Position numbers and translations under genes: made by a program. A DNA stretch of 42,235 nt from Hyphomicrobiales bacterium (GTDB lineage: Bacteria; Pseudomonadota; Alphaproteobacteria; Rhizobiales; Rhizobiaceae). Under the pieces are notes generated by a model. The model saw only the letters and a program-made list of their open reading frames with translations, made no database searches and was not told the DNA's origin. Shown one piece after another: positions 20,563-32,076 of the stretch. Within the stretch, counting starts at the first letter, position 1. Each line of letters opens with the position of its first letter. The stretch lies in assembly GCA_900473745.1 (NCBI GenBank), contig UCMW01000012.1:1-42235 (forward strand), given 5' to 3'.

Positions 20563-21339
20563 TCATATAGGCCCGGCGAGAGCCCTTGCAAAGGTCAAAA
20601 CAGTGACATCCGCAGCACCTGCCTTTTTCAGGGCAATCGTCGCCGCACTCACCGTCGCGCCCGTCGTATAGACATCGTCGACCAGCACGATCCGCTTGCC
20701 GAAGACGAGATCCTCGCCGCCCTCCGGCACACCGAAAGCACCGCGCACATTCAGCGACCGCTGGTTCGCCGTCAGCCCCACCTGCTGCCGGGTCCGCTTG
20801 CGCCGCACCAGCACGTCGGCGAGGAAAGGCTTGCCCGATTGCGCCGAGAGATGCCGGGCAAGCTCCGCCGACTGGTTGAACATCCGCCGGAAGATCCTCA
20901 TCCGATGCAGCGGGACCGCGACGATCGCGTCCGCCTCTGCCACCTCCAAGGAAGCCGCCCTCAGCATCCAGCCGGCCATCATCGGCGCGAGGTCCACCCG
21001 GTCGCGATACTTGAGCCCATGCACCAGATGCCGCGCGACACCCTCGTGCAGCGCCACGGAACGCAGCCGCTCGAAGACCGGCGGATGCGCGATCGCCTGC
21101 GGCGACACCATGCCCTCGCCTGGATCATGCGCGAAGGGCAGGCCGAGCACGGGACAATAGGGTTTCTCGATCAGCCGCATCTCGCCCCAGCAAGCTGGGC
21201 AGAGCGCATGATGGCTGGCCACATGGATGTGGCAGTGGGCGCAGGCCGGTGGATAGATCAGATGAAACAGTCCGCGCAGGACCGTTCCGGCATGATGCCG
21301 GCTGACGGATGCGCTTTTCTGCACTAAATGAGCCCACAT
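20563..21339 (-). CDS. comF: ComF family phosphoribosyltransferase-like protein
   Basis: ComF-type protein of 258 residues. It has an N-terminal zinc-ribbon (Cys33, Cys36, Cys47, Cys50) and a C-terminal phosphoribosyltransferase-like domain with the PRPP loop VLVDDVYTTGAT at 218-229. In naturally competent bacteria ComF helps DNA uptake. In rhizobia it is a conserved solitary gene whose role is not settled, and there is no competence cluster here. It is divergent from the methyltransferase at 21420, with 80 bp between starts, and heads the chain that continues with grxC. Confidence 0.92.
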   Translation of the reverse strand: MWAHLVQKSASVSRHHAGTVLRGLFHLIYPPACAHCHIHVASHHALCPACWGEMRLIEKPYCPVLGLPFAHDPGEGMVSPQAIAHPPVFERLRSVALHEGVARHLVHGLKYRDRVDLAPMMAGWMLRAASLEVAEADAIVAVPLHRMRIFRRMFNQSAELARHLSAQSGKPFLADVLVRRKRTRQQVGLTANQRSLNVRGAFGVPEGGEDLVFGKRIVLVDDVYTTGATVSAATIALKKAGAADVTVLTFARALAGPI

Positions 21340-21419
21340 GCATCGACCTTACGCCTGCCGTGGCGTTCGGCCAATGCGGGAATCTTGCCAAAGCCCTGCC
21401 GAAAACCGGGAATGCCGCC

Positions 21420-22298
21420 ATGAACGACCTGTTTGACGAAGCCCTGATCGCCCGCAACCGCGCCCGCGCGCTTGCCCGCAACGCGCCGGGCAGCGATTTC
21501 CTGCTGGAACTCACAGCCCGCGAGCTCGCCGATCGCCTTTCCCTGGTCGAGCGCCGCTTCGAAGACGCCGTCGAACTCTTCGGCGGCACCGGTCTTGCGG
21601 CAAAGGCAGCGCTGACAACGGGCAAGATCGAGCGGCTGCGCCGGATCGAGACCGATGCGGCCTTCGGCCAGGACGGGCAGGCAGTGACCGTCACGAACTA
21701 CGAGAGCGTGCCCCTCGAACCGCAGTCGGTGAACCTCATTCTCTCGCCGCTTGCGCTGCATTTGACCAATGACACGCCCGGCATGCTGATCCAGATGCGC
21801 CGCGCCCTCAAGCCCGACGGCCTGCTCCTTGCCGCCATCCCGGGATCCGGCACCCTGTCGGAACTGCGGGAAGTCCTGCTCGCGGCGGAAACGGAGATCT
21901 ACGGTGGGGCAAGCCCCCGCGTCGTGCCCTTCGCCGATATCCGCGATGTCGGCTCGCTCCTGCAGCGCGCAGGCTTCGCGCTTCCCGTCATCGACGAGGA
22001 AAGCTTCACCGTACGCTACGATCATATCTTCGCATTGATGCGGGATCTGAAGGCCATGGGCATGGCGAACCCGCTTCAGGGCCGCAGCCGCCGACCGGTC
22101 TCGCGCCGCTTTTTCCTGCGGGCGGCCGAACTCTATGCCGAAAGGTTTGCCGATCCGGATGGCCGAATCCGCGCCACCTTCTCGATTGTCTTCGTCTCGG
22201 GATGGGCACCGCATGAAAGCCAGCAGAAACCGCTGAAGCCCGGCTCGGCCAAGATGCGTCTCGCAGACGCTCTAGACCCGACCAGGCGCAACCCGTGA
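21420..22298 (+). CDS. SAM-dependent methyltransferase, BioC/NDUFAF5-like
   Basis: A 292-residue class I methyltransferase resembling the BioC / NDUFAF5 group. The SAM-binding region is an unusual ELFGGTGLAAKA (about 56-67). The helix-strand motif SPLALHLTNDTPGMLIQMRRALKPDGLLLAAIPG follows (about 117-150). The frame is open upstream to 21309, but ATG 21420 (MNDLFDEALIARNRARA) matches the NDUFAF5-type N-terminus. NDUFAF5 hydroxylates an arginine in a complex I subunit, and BioC methylates malonyl-ACP; this protein lacks a biotin neighbourhood, so the complex I assembly role is the more likely, but unproven. It ends 16 nt before the stop of the opposing pilin gene. Confidence 0.85.
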   Translation: MNDLFDEALIARNRARALARNAPGSDFLLELTARELADRLSLVERRFEDAVELFGGTGLAAKAALTTGKIERLRRIETDAAFGQDGQAVTVTNYESVPLEPQSVNLILSPLALHLTNDTPGMLIQMRRALKPDGLLLAAIPGSGTLSELREVLLAAETEIYGGASPRVVPFADIRDVGSLLQRAGFALPVIDEESFTVRYDHIFALMRDLKAMGMANPLQGRSRRPVSRRFFLRAAELYAERFADPDGRIRATFSIVFVSGWAPHESQQKPLKPGSAKMRLADALDPTRRNP

Positions 22299-22314
22299 CC
22301 GATGCAGCGCCGGA

Positions 22315-22488
22315 TCATTTTCCGGCGTCTACAATCCTGGTTTCGATTGTGTTGAAGGTTCCCATCAGGGCGCCCGTGAAGGCACCATAGCCGCTGATCA
22401 GCGCAACGCTCATGATCGCGGCAATCAGGCCGTATTCGATGGCTGTGGCCCCACGAAGGTCCGAAAGCAGTTGGCGGAAAAGATGCAT
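22315..22488 (-). CDS. Flp/Fap-type pilin
   Basis: A 57-residue Flp-family prepilin. It has a short charged leader, the cleavage-type motif G-ATAIEYGLIAAIMS (Gly13, with the conserved Glu at +5 and Tyr at +6), and a hydrophobic helix (about 15-40). The start at 22488 has GAGGGG with good spacing; the longer upstream frame is unlikely. Such pilins are the building unit of Tad pili used for attachment. No tad/cpa assembly genes (prepilin peptidase, CpaB-F) are nearby, so this one would have to use machinery encoded elsewhere. It follows the small membrane protein gene by 66 nt on the same strand. Confidence 0.88.
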   Translation of the reverse strand: MHLFRQLLSDLRGATAIEYGLIAAIMSVALISGYGAFTGALMGTFNTIETRIVDAGK

Positions 22489-22554
22489 TCTTACCCCTCG
22501 ATGATTATTGGCCCAGGCACCGCACCCCACGAACGCCTGACCCGTCATTCGCCG

Positions 22555-22875
22555 TCAGCAGGCCTGGCCCGAACCATACCCGTCGATGATGCACACTGAA
22601 CCCGGCGTCTCCTGAAGCACGCTGCGGCGGATCGTATACCGTTTGCCGCTGTCGTCCTTCGGGATGGAACCGGTGGTCATCATGTCGAATTCGTCCGGCT
22701 GGAAAGCCAGGGTCTTGCGATCGGACTTGGAGGCGAGCATCGGCGTCAGGACGAGCGAAAGCGCGATCGCAGCCGTGCCGAACAGCAACGCGATGTTGAG
22801 GACCCCAGTCCTGCCAGTCTTGATCGAAGACCGCTCTCGGGACCGTGCGGCCTTCCAGAAATCCTCGTTTACCAT
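22555..22875 (-). CDS. Small membrane protein of unknown function
   Basis: I do not recognise this family. The product is 106 residues with a basic cytoplasmic N-terminus (about 1-22), one membrane span (about 24-46), then a polar, probably periplasmic part. That part holds MTTGSIP, a motif common in rhizobial envelope and pilus-associated proteins, and two cysteines near the end. The ATG at 22875 has GGAG six bases upstream; an in-frame GTG at 22887 would sit on that ribosome site. It is upstream of the Flp-type pilin and may be co-expressed with it. Confidence 0.7.
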   Translation of the reverse strand: MVNEDFWKAARSRERSSIKTGRTGVLNIALLFGTAAIALSLVLTPMLASKSDRKTLAFQPDEFDMMTTGSIPKDDSGKRYTIRRSVLQETPGSVCIIDGYGSGQAC

Positions 22876-22973
22876 ATTACGCTCCACACACGTATTCGAC
22901 GTATGAACAGAGGGTATATTGCAGCGCGGGGTATAAACTTTTGATTAACGACGCCGCTTTGATGAGCGTTTTG

Positions 22974-23387
22974 TCAGAGAAGATCCTGAAGAACCGGAAT
23001 GAGCGGCTCGTCGGCCGGCGGCATCGGATAATCACGAAGCGCCTTGGCCTTCACCCACTTGATCGCCTGACCTTCCCGCCCCTGCGGGATGCCCTCGTAG
23101 CGACGGCAGACATAGAGCGGCATCAGCAAGTGAAACGTCTCATAGGTATGGCTGGCAAATGTCAGTGGCGCCAGACACGCGACCTTGGTCTGGATGCCGA
23201 GCTCTTCTTCGAGTTCGCGCACCAAGGTTTCCTCCGGCGTCTCCCCGGCTTCGACCTTGCCACCGGGAAACTCCCAGAGACCCGCGAGAGACTTGCCCTC
23301 GGGACGCTGTGCCAGCAGGATCCGGTTGTCGGTATCGACAAGCGCACAGGCCGCGACCAGCAGGATCGGCTTCTTCACCTCGATCAT
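22974..23387 (-). CDS. mutT: MutT-like Nudix hydrolase
   Basis: A 137-residue (deoxy)nucleoside triphosphate pyrophosphohydrolase. The Nudix box GGKVEAGETPEETLVRELEEELG lies at 42-64 and matches GX5EX7REUXEEXGU in full. Similarity to MutT (8-oxo-dGTP sanitation) is suggested by AAxALxxxxxRILLAQRPEGKSLAGLWEFPGGK. The ATG at 23387 overlaps the stop of the GNAT gene upstream (ATGA). It is the last gene of the prsA-argJ-GNAT-mutT chain. Confidence 0.93.
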   Translation of the reverse strand: MIEVKKPILLVAACALVDTDNRILLAQRPEGKSLAGLWEFPGGKVEAGETPEETLVRELEEELGIQTKVACLAPLTFASHTYETFHLLMPLYVCRRYEGIPQGREGQAIKWVKAKALRDYPMPPADEPLIPVLQDLL

Positions 23388-24160
23388 GCGGAAGCCTTTC
23401 GCCAGTAGGCGTAGCGATAGGCCTCTTCAAAGCCCATCTTGCGGTAGAGCGCGAGCGCCTCCGCATTCTCGGCCACCACCTGCAGCCAGGCTGTCCGTGC
23501 ACCGCGCATCCGCGCCCAGCGAAGCGCAGAGCTCAGGATCTCGATGCCGAGCCCCTGTCGGCGACGATCCGCCCTGACTGCGAGCGACATAATGCCGGCA
23601 AGATCATTGTCCTGGACGCAGAGCGTGGCCGCGAGCGGGCCTTCGGCTGCGTCCTCGATGACGAACAGCCCGGACGGGGGCTTGATGCCGGTAATGATTT
23701 CCGCGAGCGCCGGCTTCAGCGCCGGATCGCTGCCATGGACCGCGATATCCGCATCCACATAGCGCCCGACATCCTGCGTCGGCAGATGGTCCAGAGTGTC
23801 GGGAAAGGTCATGCCACCGAGGTCCCCAGTCATTGTCACCACTTCCTCGAACCTCTCCCAGCCATCGGCTGAAAGAAAGTCGATCAGCGGCTTCGGCGAA
23901 AGCGGCGTCTCGCGCACGAGCAGTGTTCGCCCATGCGCCTCGAAGCGTTTACCCGCCTTCTCGATCCGAATCTCGATGTCGCGACTGTCGGAAGGATCGA
24001 GCGGCACGATGCAGTTGAGCCGCTTGCCGGGATGGCCACCGGTCAGTCGCACCTGCCAGCTGCCGTCATAGACGACGTTGCTCGCCGGCCAGGCCCTAAA
24101 GCCGACCGCTTCGAGACGCCGCACGAGCGGCAGGTTGGGATTGCTCACCATCGCATGCAT
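23384..24160 (-). CDS. GNAT family N-acetyltransferase
   Basis: An acetyltransferase of about 258 residues with a C-terminal GNAT fold: acetyl-CoA loop VRADRRRQGLGIEIL (about 196-210) and the later ALALYRKMGFEEAYRYAYW (about 236-254). The N-terminal half is an extra domain (about 1-125) seen in rhizobial GNAT proteins adjacent to argJ. The open frame runs to 24199, overlapping argJ, but the ATG at 24160 (7 nt after the argJ stop, with GGAG upstream) is more natural. Substrate unknown; the argJ link might hint at an amino-acid-type substrate, but this is inference. Confidence 0.88.
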   Translation of the reverse strand: MHAMVSNPNLPLVRRLEAVGFRAWPASNVVYDGSWQVRLTGGHPGKRLNCIVPLDPSDSRDIEIRIEKAGKRFEAHGRTLLVRETPLSPKPLIDFLSADGWERFEEVVTMTGDLGGMTFPDTLDHLPTQDVGRYVDADIAVHGSDPALKPALAEIITGIKPPSGLFVIEDAAEGPLAATLCVQDNDLAGIMSLAVRADRRRQGLGIEILSSALRWARMRGARTAWLQVVAENAEALALYRKMGFEEAYRYAYWRKASA

Positions 24161-24167
24161 TCGGACG

Positions 24168-25409
24168 TCAGCTCCGATAGTCGCCGTTGATGGCGACATA
24201 TTCCTTCGTCAGGTCACAGGTCCAGACCGTCGCGGTGCCGGAGCCGAGCCCGATATCCACGGTCACGGGAATGTCTTCCCGCTCCATCACGGCCGTCGTC
24301 GCCTCTTCCGAATAGGCGGGATCCCGCTCGCCGTTGACGGCAACACGCACATCACCGAACCAGATGGCGAGCCGATCGCGATCGGCCATCTCGCCGGACT
24401 TGCCAACCGCCATGACGATACGGCCCCAATTGGCGTCCTCGCCGGCAACCGCGGTCTTCACCAGCGGCGAATTGGCGATCGAAAGCGCAATCTTCTTCGC
24501 AGCGAGGTCGCTTTCGGCACCCTTGACGGTGATCTCCACCATCTTGCGCGCACCTTCACCATCGCGAACGACCTGAAGTGCGAGATCCTTGAGCAGGTCG
24601 TTGAGTGCCACACGGAAATCGACGAGGCGCGCATCGTCCGCCCGCTCGACCTTGGCCTGGCCGTCGGCAGACGCGGCCCCGGTCGCAAACAGCATCAGCG
24701 TGTCGGAAGTCGAGGTGTCACTGTCGACGGTGATCGAATTGAAGCTCGGCTCGACGCCTGCAGACAGCAGCCCCTGCAGGGCAGCCGGTGCGATATTGGC
24801 ATCCGTCACCACGAAGGACAGCATCGTCGCCATGTCGGGCGCGATCATGCCGGCACCCTTGGCGATGCCGTTGATCGTGACGGTGACGCCATCGATTGTG
24901 GCGCTGCGCGTCGCGACCTTCGGATAGGTATCCGTGGTCATGATCGCCTTGGCGGCCTCGAACCAGAAATCGCCGGTCGCGTCCCTCGCCATCTGGTCCA
25001 GCACGCCGGAAAACTTGGTGGCATCGAGCGGCTCGCCGATGACGCCGGTCGAAGCGAGATAGATCTCGTGTTCGCCGCAGCCGAGCGCCGCAGCGGCCGA
25101 CTTCGCGGTCAATTCCGTCGCGGCTTTGCCCTTGACGCCCGTAAAGGCATTGGCATTGCCGGAATTGACGACGACGCCGCGCGCCACGCCATGCGCAAGA
25201 TTCTGTCGGCAGAAATCCACCGGTGCCGACGGGCACTTGGACTTGGTGAAGACGCCCGCAACGGAAGCCGGTTGGTCGAAGGCCATCAGCAGCACGTCGG
25301 TGCGGTTCTTGTACTTGATGCCGGCGGCAGCCGTCGCCATCCGCACACCGCGGATGACGGGCATGTCGGCATTGGTTTTCGGCGCGAGGGGAGAAATGCT
25401 GGAAGACAT
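24168..25409 (-). CDS. argJ: Bifunctional ornithine acetyltransferase / N-acetylglutamate synthase
   Basis: ArgJ recycles the acetyl group from N-acetylornithine to glutamate and, in bifunctional forms, makes N-acetylglutamate for arginine synthesis. It has 413 residues. The self-cleavage site is visible in [14 protein letters not shown] with nucleophile Thr195 (cut after Ala194), giving alpha and beta chains. The oxyanion motif STGVIGEPL (120-128) is also present. The ribosome site is weak. It lies behind prsA with a hairpin in between and continues into the GNAT and mutT genes. Confidence 0.97.
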   Translation of the reverse strand: MSSSISPLAPKTNADMPVIRGVRMATAAAGIKYKNRTDVLLMAFDQPASVAGVFTKSKCPSAPVDFCRQNLAHGVARGVVVNSGNANAFTGVKGKAATELTAKSAAAALGCGEHEIYLASTGVIGEPLDATKFSGVLDQMARDATGDFWFEAAKAIMTTDTYPKVATRSATIDGVTVTINGIAKGAGMIAPDMATMLSFVVTDANIAPAALQGLLSAGVEPSFNSITVDSDTSTSDTLMLFATGAASADGQAKVERADDARLVDFRVALNDLLKDLALQVVRDGEGARKMVEITVKGAESDLAAKKIALSIANSPLVKTAVAGEDANWGRIVMAVGKSGEMADRDRLAIWFGDVRVAVNGERDPAYSEEATTAVMEREDIPVTVDIGLGSGTATVWTCDLTKEYVAINGDYRS

Positions 25410-25428
25410 GGCAACGGCCCGTAATGGA

Positions 25429-25449
25429 AGGCCCGCAAACTGCGGGCCT
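25429..25449. terminator. Hairpin between prsA and argJ
   Basis: A perfect 9-bp stem, AGGCCCGCA / TGCGGGCCT, with an AAC loop lies 20 nt upstream of argJ and 26 nt past the prsA stop. The T tract is poor on both strands, so it is probably a partial terminator or an mRNA-stabilising stem that lowers argJ expression relative to prsA. Confidence 0.6.
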
Positions 25450-25474
25450 GATTTGGATGCGGATGAAGGAGAGC

Positions 25475-26338
25475 TTACTGCTGCTCTGGCTGCTGCTCGG
25501 CCTTGTTGGCCTCTTCATAGCCCTTGCGCAGAGCTTCGTCGACGATCTCGATCTTCTGCTCGCTCTTGGCCTTCTCGATGAGGGCAAGATACTTGTCGCG
25601 CATGACGAGCTGGCGAACCTGCTGCTCGACGGCTTCGAAAGCCGGCGGCGGAGCATCACGCTTGTCTTCGAGACGGATGACGTGGAAGCCGAACTGGGTC
25701 TGGACCGGGGTCTTGGTATAGGCACCCTTTTCCAGTGCGAAGGCGACTTCTTCGAATTCCGGAACCATGCGGCCCTTGGTGAAGTAGCCGAGATCGCCGC
25801 CTTCCGTCTTGTTAGGATCGGTCGACTTTTCCTTGGCGATTTCGATGAAATCCTTGCCGGCGTCGAGATCGGCGATGATCTGTTTCGCCTCTTCCTCGGT
25901 CTTCACGAGGATGTGGCGGGCGCGCACTTCTTCCTGCTTCGGAAGCGCTGCGATTTCCTTCTCGTAGCGCGCCTTCACTTCGTCTGCGGTGACGGCATCG
26001 ACGACGTTCTTCTTGAAGAACGCATTGTGCAGCTCGCGCTCGGCGATGAAGGCAAGGCGACGCTTGTATTCCGGATCGTCCTGCAGACCGGCAGCGGTCG
26101 CATTGGCAGCGAGCAGCTTCACGTCGATGGCGCCGGAGAGGGCCGCAACCTTTTTCTGCTCGTCGGGAAGCTGAGCGAGTTGCGGATCCAGGTTCGCAAT
26201 GGCGAGGTCGAGTTCGGACTGGGTGATCTCGACGTCGCCGACCTTGGCGACCACGGTAGCGTCCTGGGCGGAGGCCGCACCATAGAGGGCATAAAGGGAA
26301 ACACAGGCGGCAAGCACGATTTTATTGAGGCGAAGCAT
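25475..26338 (-). CDS. Periplasmic parvulin-type peptidyl-prolyl isomerase
   Basis: Exported PpiC/PrsA/SurA-like folding factor of 287 residues. It has a signal peptide (1 to about 24, end ASA-QD), an N-terminal helical chaperone domain (about 25-130), a rotamase domain (about 137-230; [50 protein letters not shown]) and a Gln/Glu-rich tail. It assists proline isomerisation of newly exported envelope proteins. GAAAGGTC precedes the ATG. It is divergent from secA with 245 bp between starts, linking export and folding on the two sides of one promoter region. Confidence 0.93.
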   Translation of the reverse strand: MLRLNKIVLAACVSLYALYGAASAQDATVVAKVGDVEITQSELDLAIANLDPQLAQLPDEQKKVAALSGAIDVKLLAANATAAGLQDDPEYKRRLAFIAERELHNAFFKKNVVDAVTADEVKARYEKEIAALPKQEEVRARHILVKTEEEAKQIIADLDAGKDFIEIAKEKSTDPNKTEGGDLGYFTKGRMVPEFEEVAFALEKGAYTKTPVQTQFGFHVIRLEDKRDAPPPAFEAVEQQVRQLVMRDKYLALIEKAKSEQKIEIVDEALRKGYEEANKAEQQPEQQ

Positions 26339-26439
26339 GAAAGACCTTTCGGATGATGAACCGTTTGAAGACCGTTCGAATCGGGCAAAATATTGTCAGA
26401 TGCCCGGCGACCGAGGGGATTTGGCACCTGCCTGCGCCG

Positions 26440-26468
26440 TTGACATCATTCGACCCCCCTCTTATCTG
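26440..26468 (+). promoter_or_regulatory. Sigma-70 promoter of secA
   Basis: A perfect TTGACA (26440-26445) lies 17 nt before TATCTG (26463-26468), 116 nt upstream of the secA ATG. A start near 26475 would give a leader of about 109 nt. The leader holds a six-codon frame, MGTQTI (26539-26559), which may be a chance occurrence. Confidence 0.65.
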
Positions 26469-26583
26469 TCACGCAACCTCGCGTCCAGAGCAGTTTCAGG
26501 ACGCACTGTGCCTATTCGTCTGCGCCGAGTGCGTTCCGATGGGCACGCAAACGATATGACGAAGGTCAGAAAGGACCATCGAT

Positions 26584-29283
<2,700 letters not shown>

Positions 29284-29336
29284 TCGCCGGGGCTTTGAGG
29301 CTTTCTCAATCTTTCGCCCTTAGCCTCTGAAGAATG

Positions 29337-29374
29337 AGGGGAACCGCGCCGCCCGGCCCGGTTCCCCTTTTTTT
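29337..29374 (+). terminator. Strong terminator after secA
   Basis: A 10-bp stem, AGGGGAACCG / CGGTTCCCCT, with a GC-rich 12-nt loop is followed by seven T residues. It ends only 15 nt before the next gene's ATG, whose ribosome site (GGAGG, 29379-29383) lies just past the T run. Confidence 0.9.
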
Positions 29375-29388
29375 CGTCGGAGGACAGG

Positions 29389-30594
29389 ATGTCGGCTGCG
29401 TCAGCGCGGGAACATCATTGGGATTCGCTGCGCGCGTTCCTGATGCTTCTCGGCATCCCCTATCACGCCGCCATGGCCTACAACGCCCGTGTCGTGTGGG
29501 ACATACAGTCGCCCGACAAGAGCGAGTTCCTCACCTTCGTCAGTGGCATCTTCGTCACCTTCCGCATGCCGGCCTTCTTCATCGTCGCCGGCTACTTCGC
29601 CGCCATGTTGCTGGAGCGAAAGCCTCCCGCCCTGTGGCTCCGCAGCCGCCTGACGCGGCTCGGCATTCCCTTCCTGACAGGCCTGGCGCTGCTCGCCCCC
29701 TTGCAGATTGCCCTGATCGACCTCAACGGCGCCGTCACGGGTGCCATGCCGATGGCGACCGCACTCGACCGGGCCGCACAGGACGTCACCCATCCCGGCT
29801 TCAGCTGGATCATGCATCTCTGGTTCCTGCCGGCGCTGCTGGCCTACAGCACACTGCTTGTCCTCCTATGGCAACCGCTGCGCCAGCCGCCGCTGGCGGG
29901 GCTTGTGCAGCGGCTCCACCGCTTCGGCATGATGAGCCCTCGCACGGCAATAGCTGTGCTGACCCTCGTCATCACCGCATGGGAGGTTTGCGTCCACCTC
30001 TCGCACCAGGCCATGCTCGCACGCGACGGCGCCCTGCCCTATCTCCTCGCCCACAGCATCGATCCCTATCTCCGCTATCTTCCCTTCTTCTTCATCGGCA
30101 TCGCCCTGAGAGCGGCCCCAGACCTCCGAAGCGCTTTCGTCTGGCAAAAGGGTTGGGCACTTCCCACACTCGCAGCGATCACGGCCATCGTCGCTTCCCT
30201 CCTGCGCGGGCGGGATGCGACAGACCTCGAAATCGCCTACAACGCCGTGGACGGCGCGGCCGCCCTCCTCGTGAGCTTTGTTGTGATCGGCATCGCCCAG
30301 CGCTTCTGGAACCGGCCCGACCCGCGCATCGACCGCATCGTCGACGCCGCCTTCAGCATCTACCTGCTGCATCACCCCATCATCTACGCCCTGTCGACCC
30401 TCTTCCTTCTGACCAGCTGGCCACCTGTCGAGGAGTTCGCGCTGGTCTGCCTTGCAACCTTCCTGCTCTCCTATGCGGCTCATCGCGCCATCCGCCGTTC
30501 CCCGCTGGCACTCTTCCTCTTCAACGGCGTGTCCTTGGCGCGAAAGTCGGGCGACGCCGACAACCCGCAAACCCGCATCACCACACTTCGTTAA
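29389..30594 (+). CDS. OpgC/MdoC-like membrane acyltransferase
   Basis: Acyltransferase-3 family membrane protein of 401 residues with about ten membrane spans. The N-terminal pattern REHHWDSLRAFLMLLGIPYHAAM and FRMPAFFIVAGYFAAMLL closely follows MdoC/OpgC, the enzyme that adds succinyl groups to osmoregulated periplasmic glucans. Rhizobia make cyclic beta-1,2-glucans that can carry succinyl groups, so that is the likely substrate class, but other O-acyl targets are possible. The ATG has a strong GGAGG. It begins right after the secA terminator with no room for a normal promoter between them, so expression would rely on read-through or on a promoter inside the end of secA. Confidence 0.85.
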   Translation: MSAASAREHHWDSLRAFLMLLGIPYHAAMAYNARVVWDIQSPDKSEFLTFVSGIFVTFRMPAFFIVAGYFAAMLLERKPPALWLRSRLTRLGIPFLTGLALLAPLQIALIDLNGAVTGAMPMATALDRAAQDVTHPGFSWIMHLWFLPALLAYSTLLVLLWQPLRQPPLAGLVQRLHRFGMMSPRTAIAVLTLVITAWEVCVHLSHQAMLARDGALPYLLAHSIDPYLRYLPFFFIGIALRAAPDLRSAFVWQKGWALPTLAAITAIVASLLRGRDATDLEIAYNAVDGAAALLVSFVVIGIAQRFWNRPDPRIDRIVDAAFSIYLLHHPIIYALSTLFLLTSWPPVEEFALVCLATFLLSYAAHRAIRRSPLALFLFNGVSLARKSGDADNPQTRITTLR

Positions 30595-30768
30595 CCCTGA
30601 TCTGTCATCACTGGAGCCTGTATCCGACCCAGCGAAAAGTATTGCGTCCTTACCGATGACTGTTTTGGAAACAGCGGAAAAATGGTTGCCCGCAGGCCAA
30701 CGTCTGGTCCGTACGATGCTGGCCGACGACGCGTCTGCCCAGATGCCCCGGCCGGAGGCCCTCCGCCC

Positions 30769-32040
30769 ATGACCGAGCGCATCTACAACGAGAGCATGAA
30801 CAGCGACGCCAACCGGCTCGTCGGCAGTCTCGCCGGCGGGACCCCGGCGCCGGTCGCCGAGATGGACGTCGCGGTCGGCCGCCCCGGTCGTCGCCTCAGC
30901 GTCTATCCCGGGCAGTCAGGCTACGAGCTTCAGGACGAACTCGAATACCTGACCTATCGCGTCATGGAAGCGAATGTCTTCTTCGCCCCGCGTTTCCTGG
31001 CGCCCGCCATGCCGCGGCTGGAGGAGCGCCAGGTCCGCTTCGCCGTCATCCGCGACGAAGACGAGCGCCGCTCGCGCCTGCGCATGCTCTTCCCCTTTTC
31101 GGTCGAGAAGCCCGGTTTCTCGGTCGGCCCCTCGATCATCCGCATCTGGGCCAATCCCTTCGGTCCGCTCGGCACGCCTCTGGTCGATGCGGACGGCGCA
31201 GCCGAAACGATCGACAACCTGCTCGAAGCGCTGGCCCGACCGGAAGCGCGCCTGCCGGGTCTGCTGGTCATCCCGGATCTCCGCCTCGAAGGCCGTTTCG
31301 CCCAGCTCGCCCGCGCCGTGGCGCTCGCCCGCGACCTGCCGCTGACCGTCACCAACGAATACCAGCGCCCCATGCTGCAGAGCTACGAGGACGGCCCGAA
31401 CTATTTGCAGGCAGCCCTCAACAAGAATCACCTGCGAGAGATGCGCCGCCAGTTCCGGCTGCTCTCCGAACAGGGGTCGGTGACCTACAATGTCGCCCGC
31501 CAGCCGGAAGAAATCCGTTTCAGGATGGAGGAATTCCTCGCGCTGGAAGCCAGCGGCTGGAAGGGGCGCAAGCGCTCGGCCATGGTCAACGACCGCCTGC
31601 GCGCCGCTTTCGCCCGCGAGGCGATCACCAATCTGGCCGAGGCCGATGCCGTGCGCATCCACACGCTCGACCTAGACGGGCGCGCCATCGCCTCCATGGT
31701 GGTCTTCATCATGGCCGGCGAGGCCTATACCTGGAAGACCGCCTTCGACGAGACCTATGCCCGGTTTTCGCCCGGCAAGCTCTTGATGGCCGACCTCACC
31801 GAATGGCATCTCGACGACGCCAACATCCAGCGCACCGACAGCTGTGCCGTGCCCGACCATCCGATCATGAGCCGCTTCTGGAAGGAACGCGAAGCCATGG
31901 GCACGCTGGTAATGGGCCTGAAGCCCAATACCGACCGCGACGTCCGCCAGGTCGGCGCACAGCTGCACATGTACCGCAACACCCGCAACATCGCCCGCAT
32001 CCTGCGCGACAAGGTGCTCAACCGCCGCTTCGGCAGCTGA
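30769..32040 (+). CDS. GNAT protein of the BioF2/CelD-like acyltransferase group
   Basis: A 423-residue protein whose C-terminal half (about 190-370) resembles the BioF2-like acetyltransferase domain (PF13480) found in CelD and other exopolysaccharide-linked proteins. Features include LREMRRQFRLLSEQGSVTY, a FLALEASGWKGRKRSAM segment and FDETYARFSPGKLLMADL, which is the typical FDPAFARYSPGxLL motif. The frame opens upstream at 30682, but ATG 30769 has GGAGG ten bases ahead. Relatives act on polysaccharide or lipid modification, but the acceptor is unknown. It converges on the acyl-CoA synthetase with 36 bp between. Confidence 0.85.
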   Translation: MTERIYNESMNSDANRLVGSLAGGTPAPVAEMDVAVGRPGRRLSVYPGQSGYELQDELEYLTYRVMEANVFFAPRFLAPAMPRLEERQVRFAVIRDEDERRSRLRMLFPFSVEKPGFSVGPSIIRIWANPFGPLGTPLVDADGAAETIDNLLEALARPEARLPGLLVIPDLRLEGRFAQLARAVALARDLPLTVTNEYQRPMLQSYEDGPNYLQAALNKNHLREMRRQFRLLSEQGSVTYNVARQPEEIRFRMEEFLALEASGWKGRKRSAMVNDRLRAAFAREAITNLAEADAVRIHTLDLDGRAIASMVVFIMAGEAYTWKTAFDETYARFSPGKLLMADLTEWHLDDANIQRTDSCAVPDHPIMSRFWKEREAMGTLVMGLKPNTDRDVRQVGAQLHMYRNTRNIARILRDKVLNRRFGS

Positions 32041-32076
32041 TCTCCGGCCTGCCAGTCTGCTAGTCGCTGGCCCCAG

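Noticed and set aside
20563..21339. comF as evidence for a natural competence cluster
   Set aside because: No other com gene is nearby; comF is commonly solitary in rhizobia.
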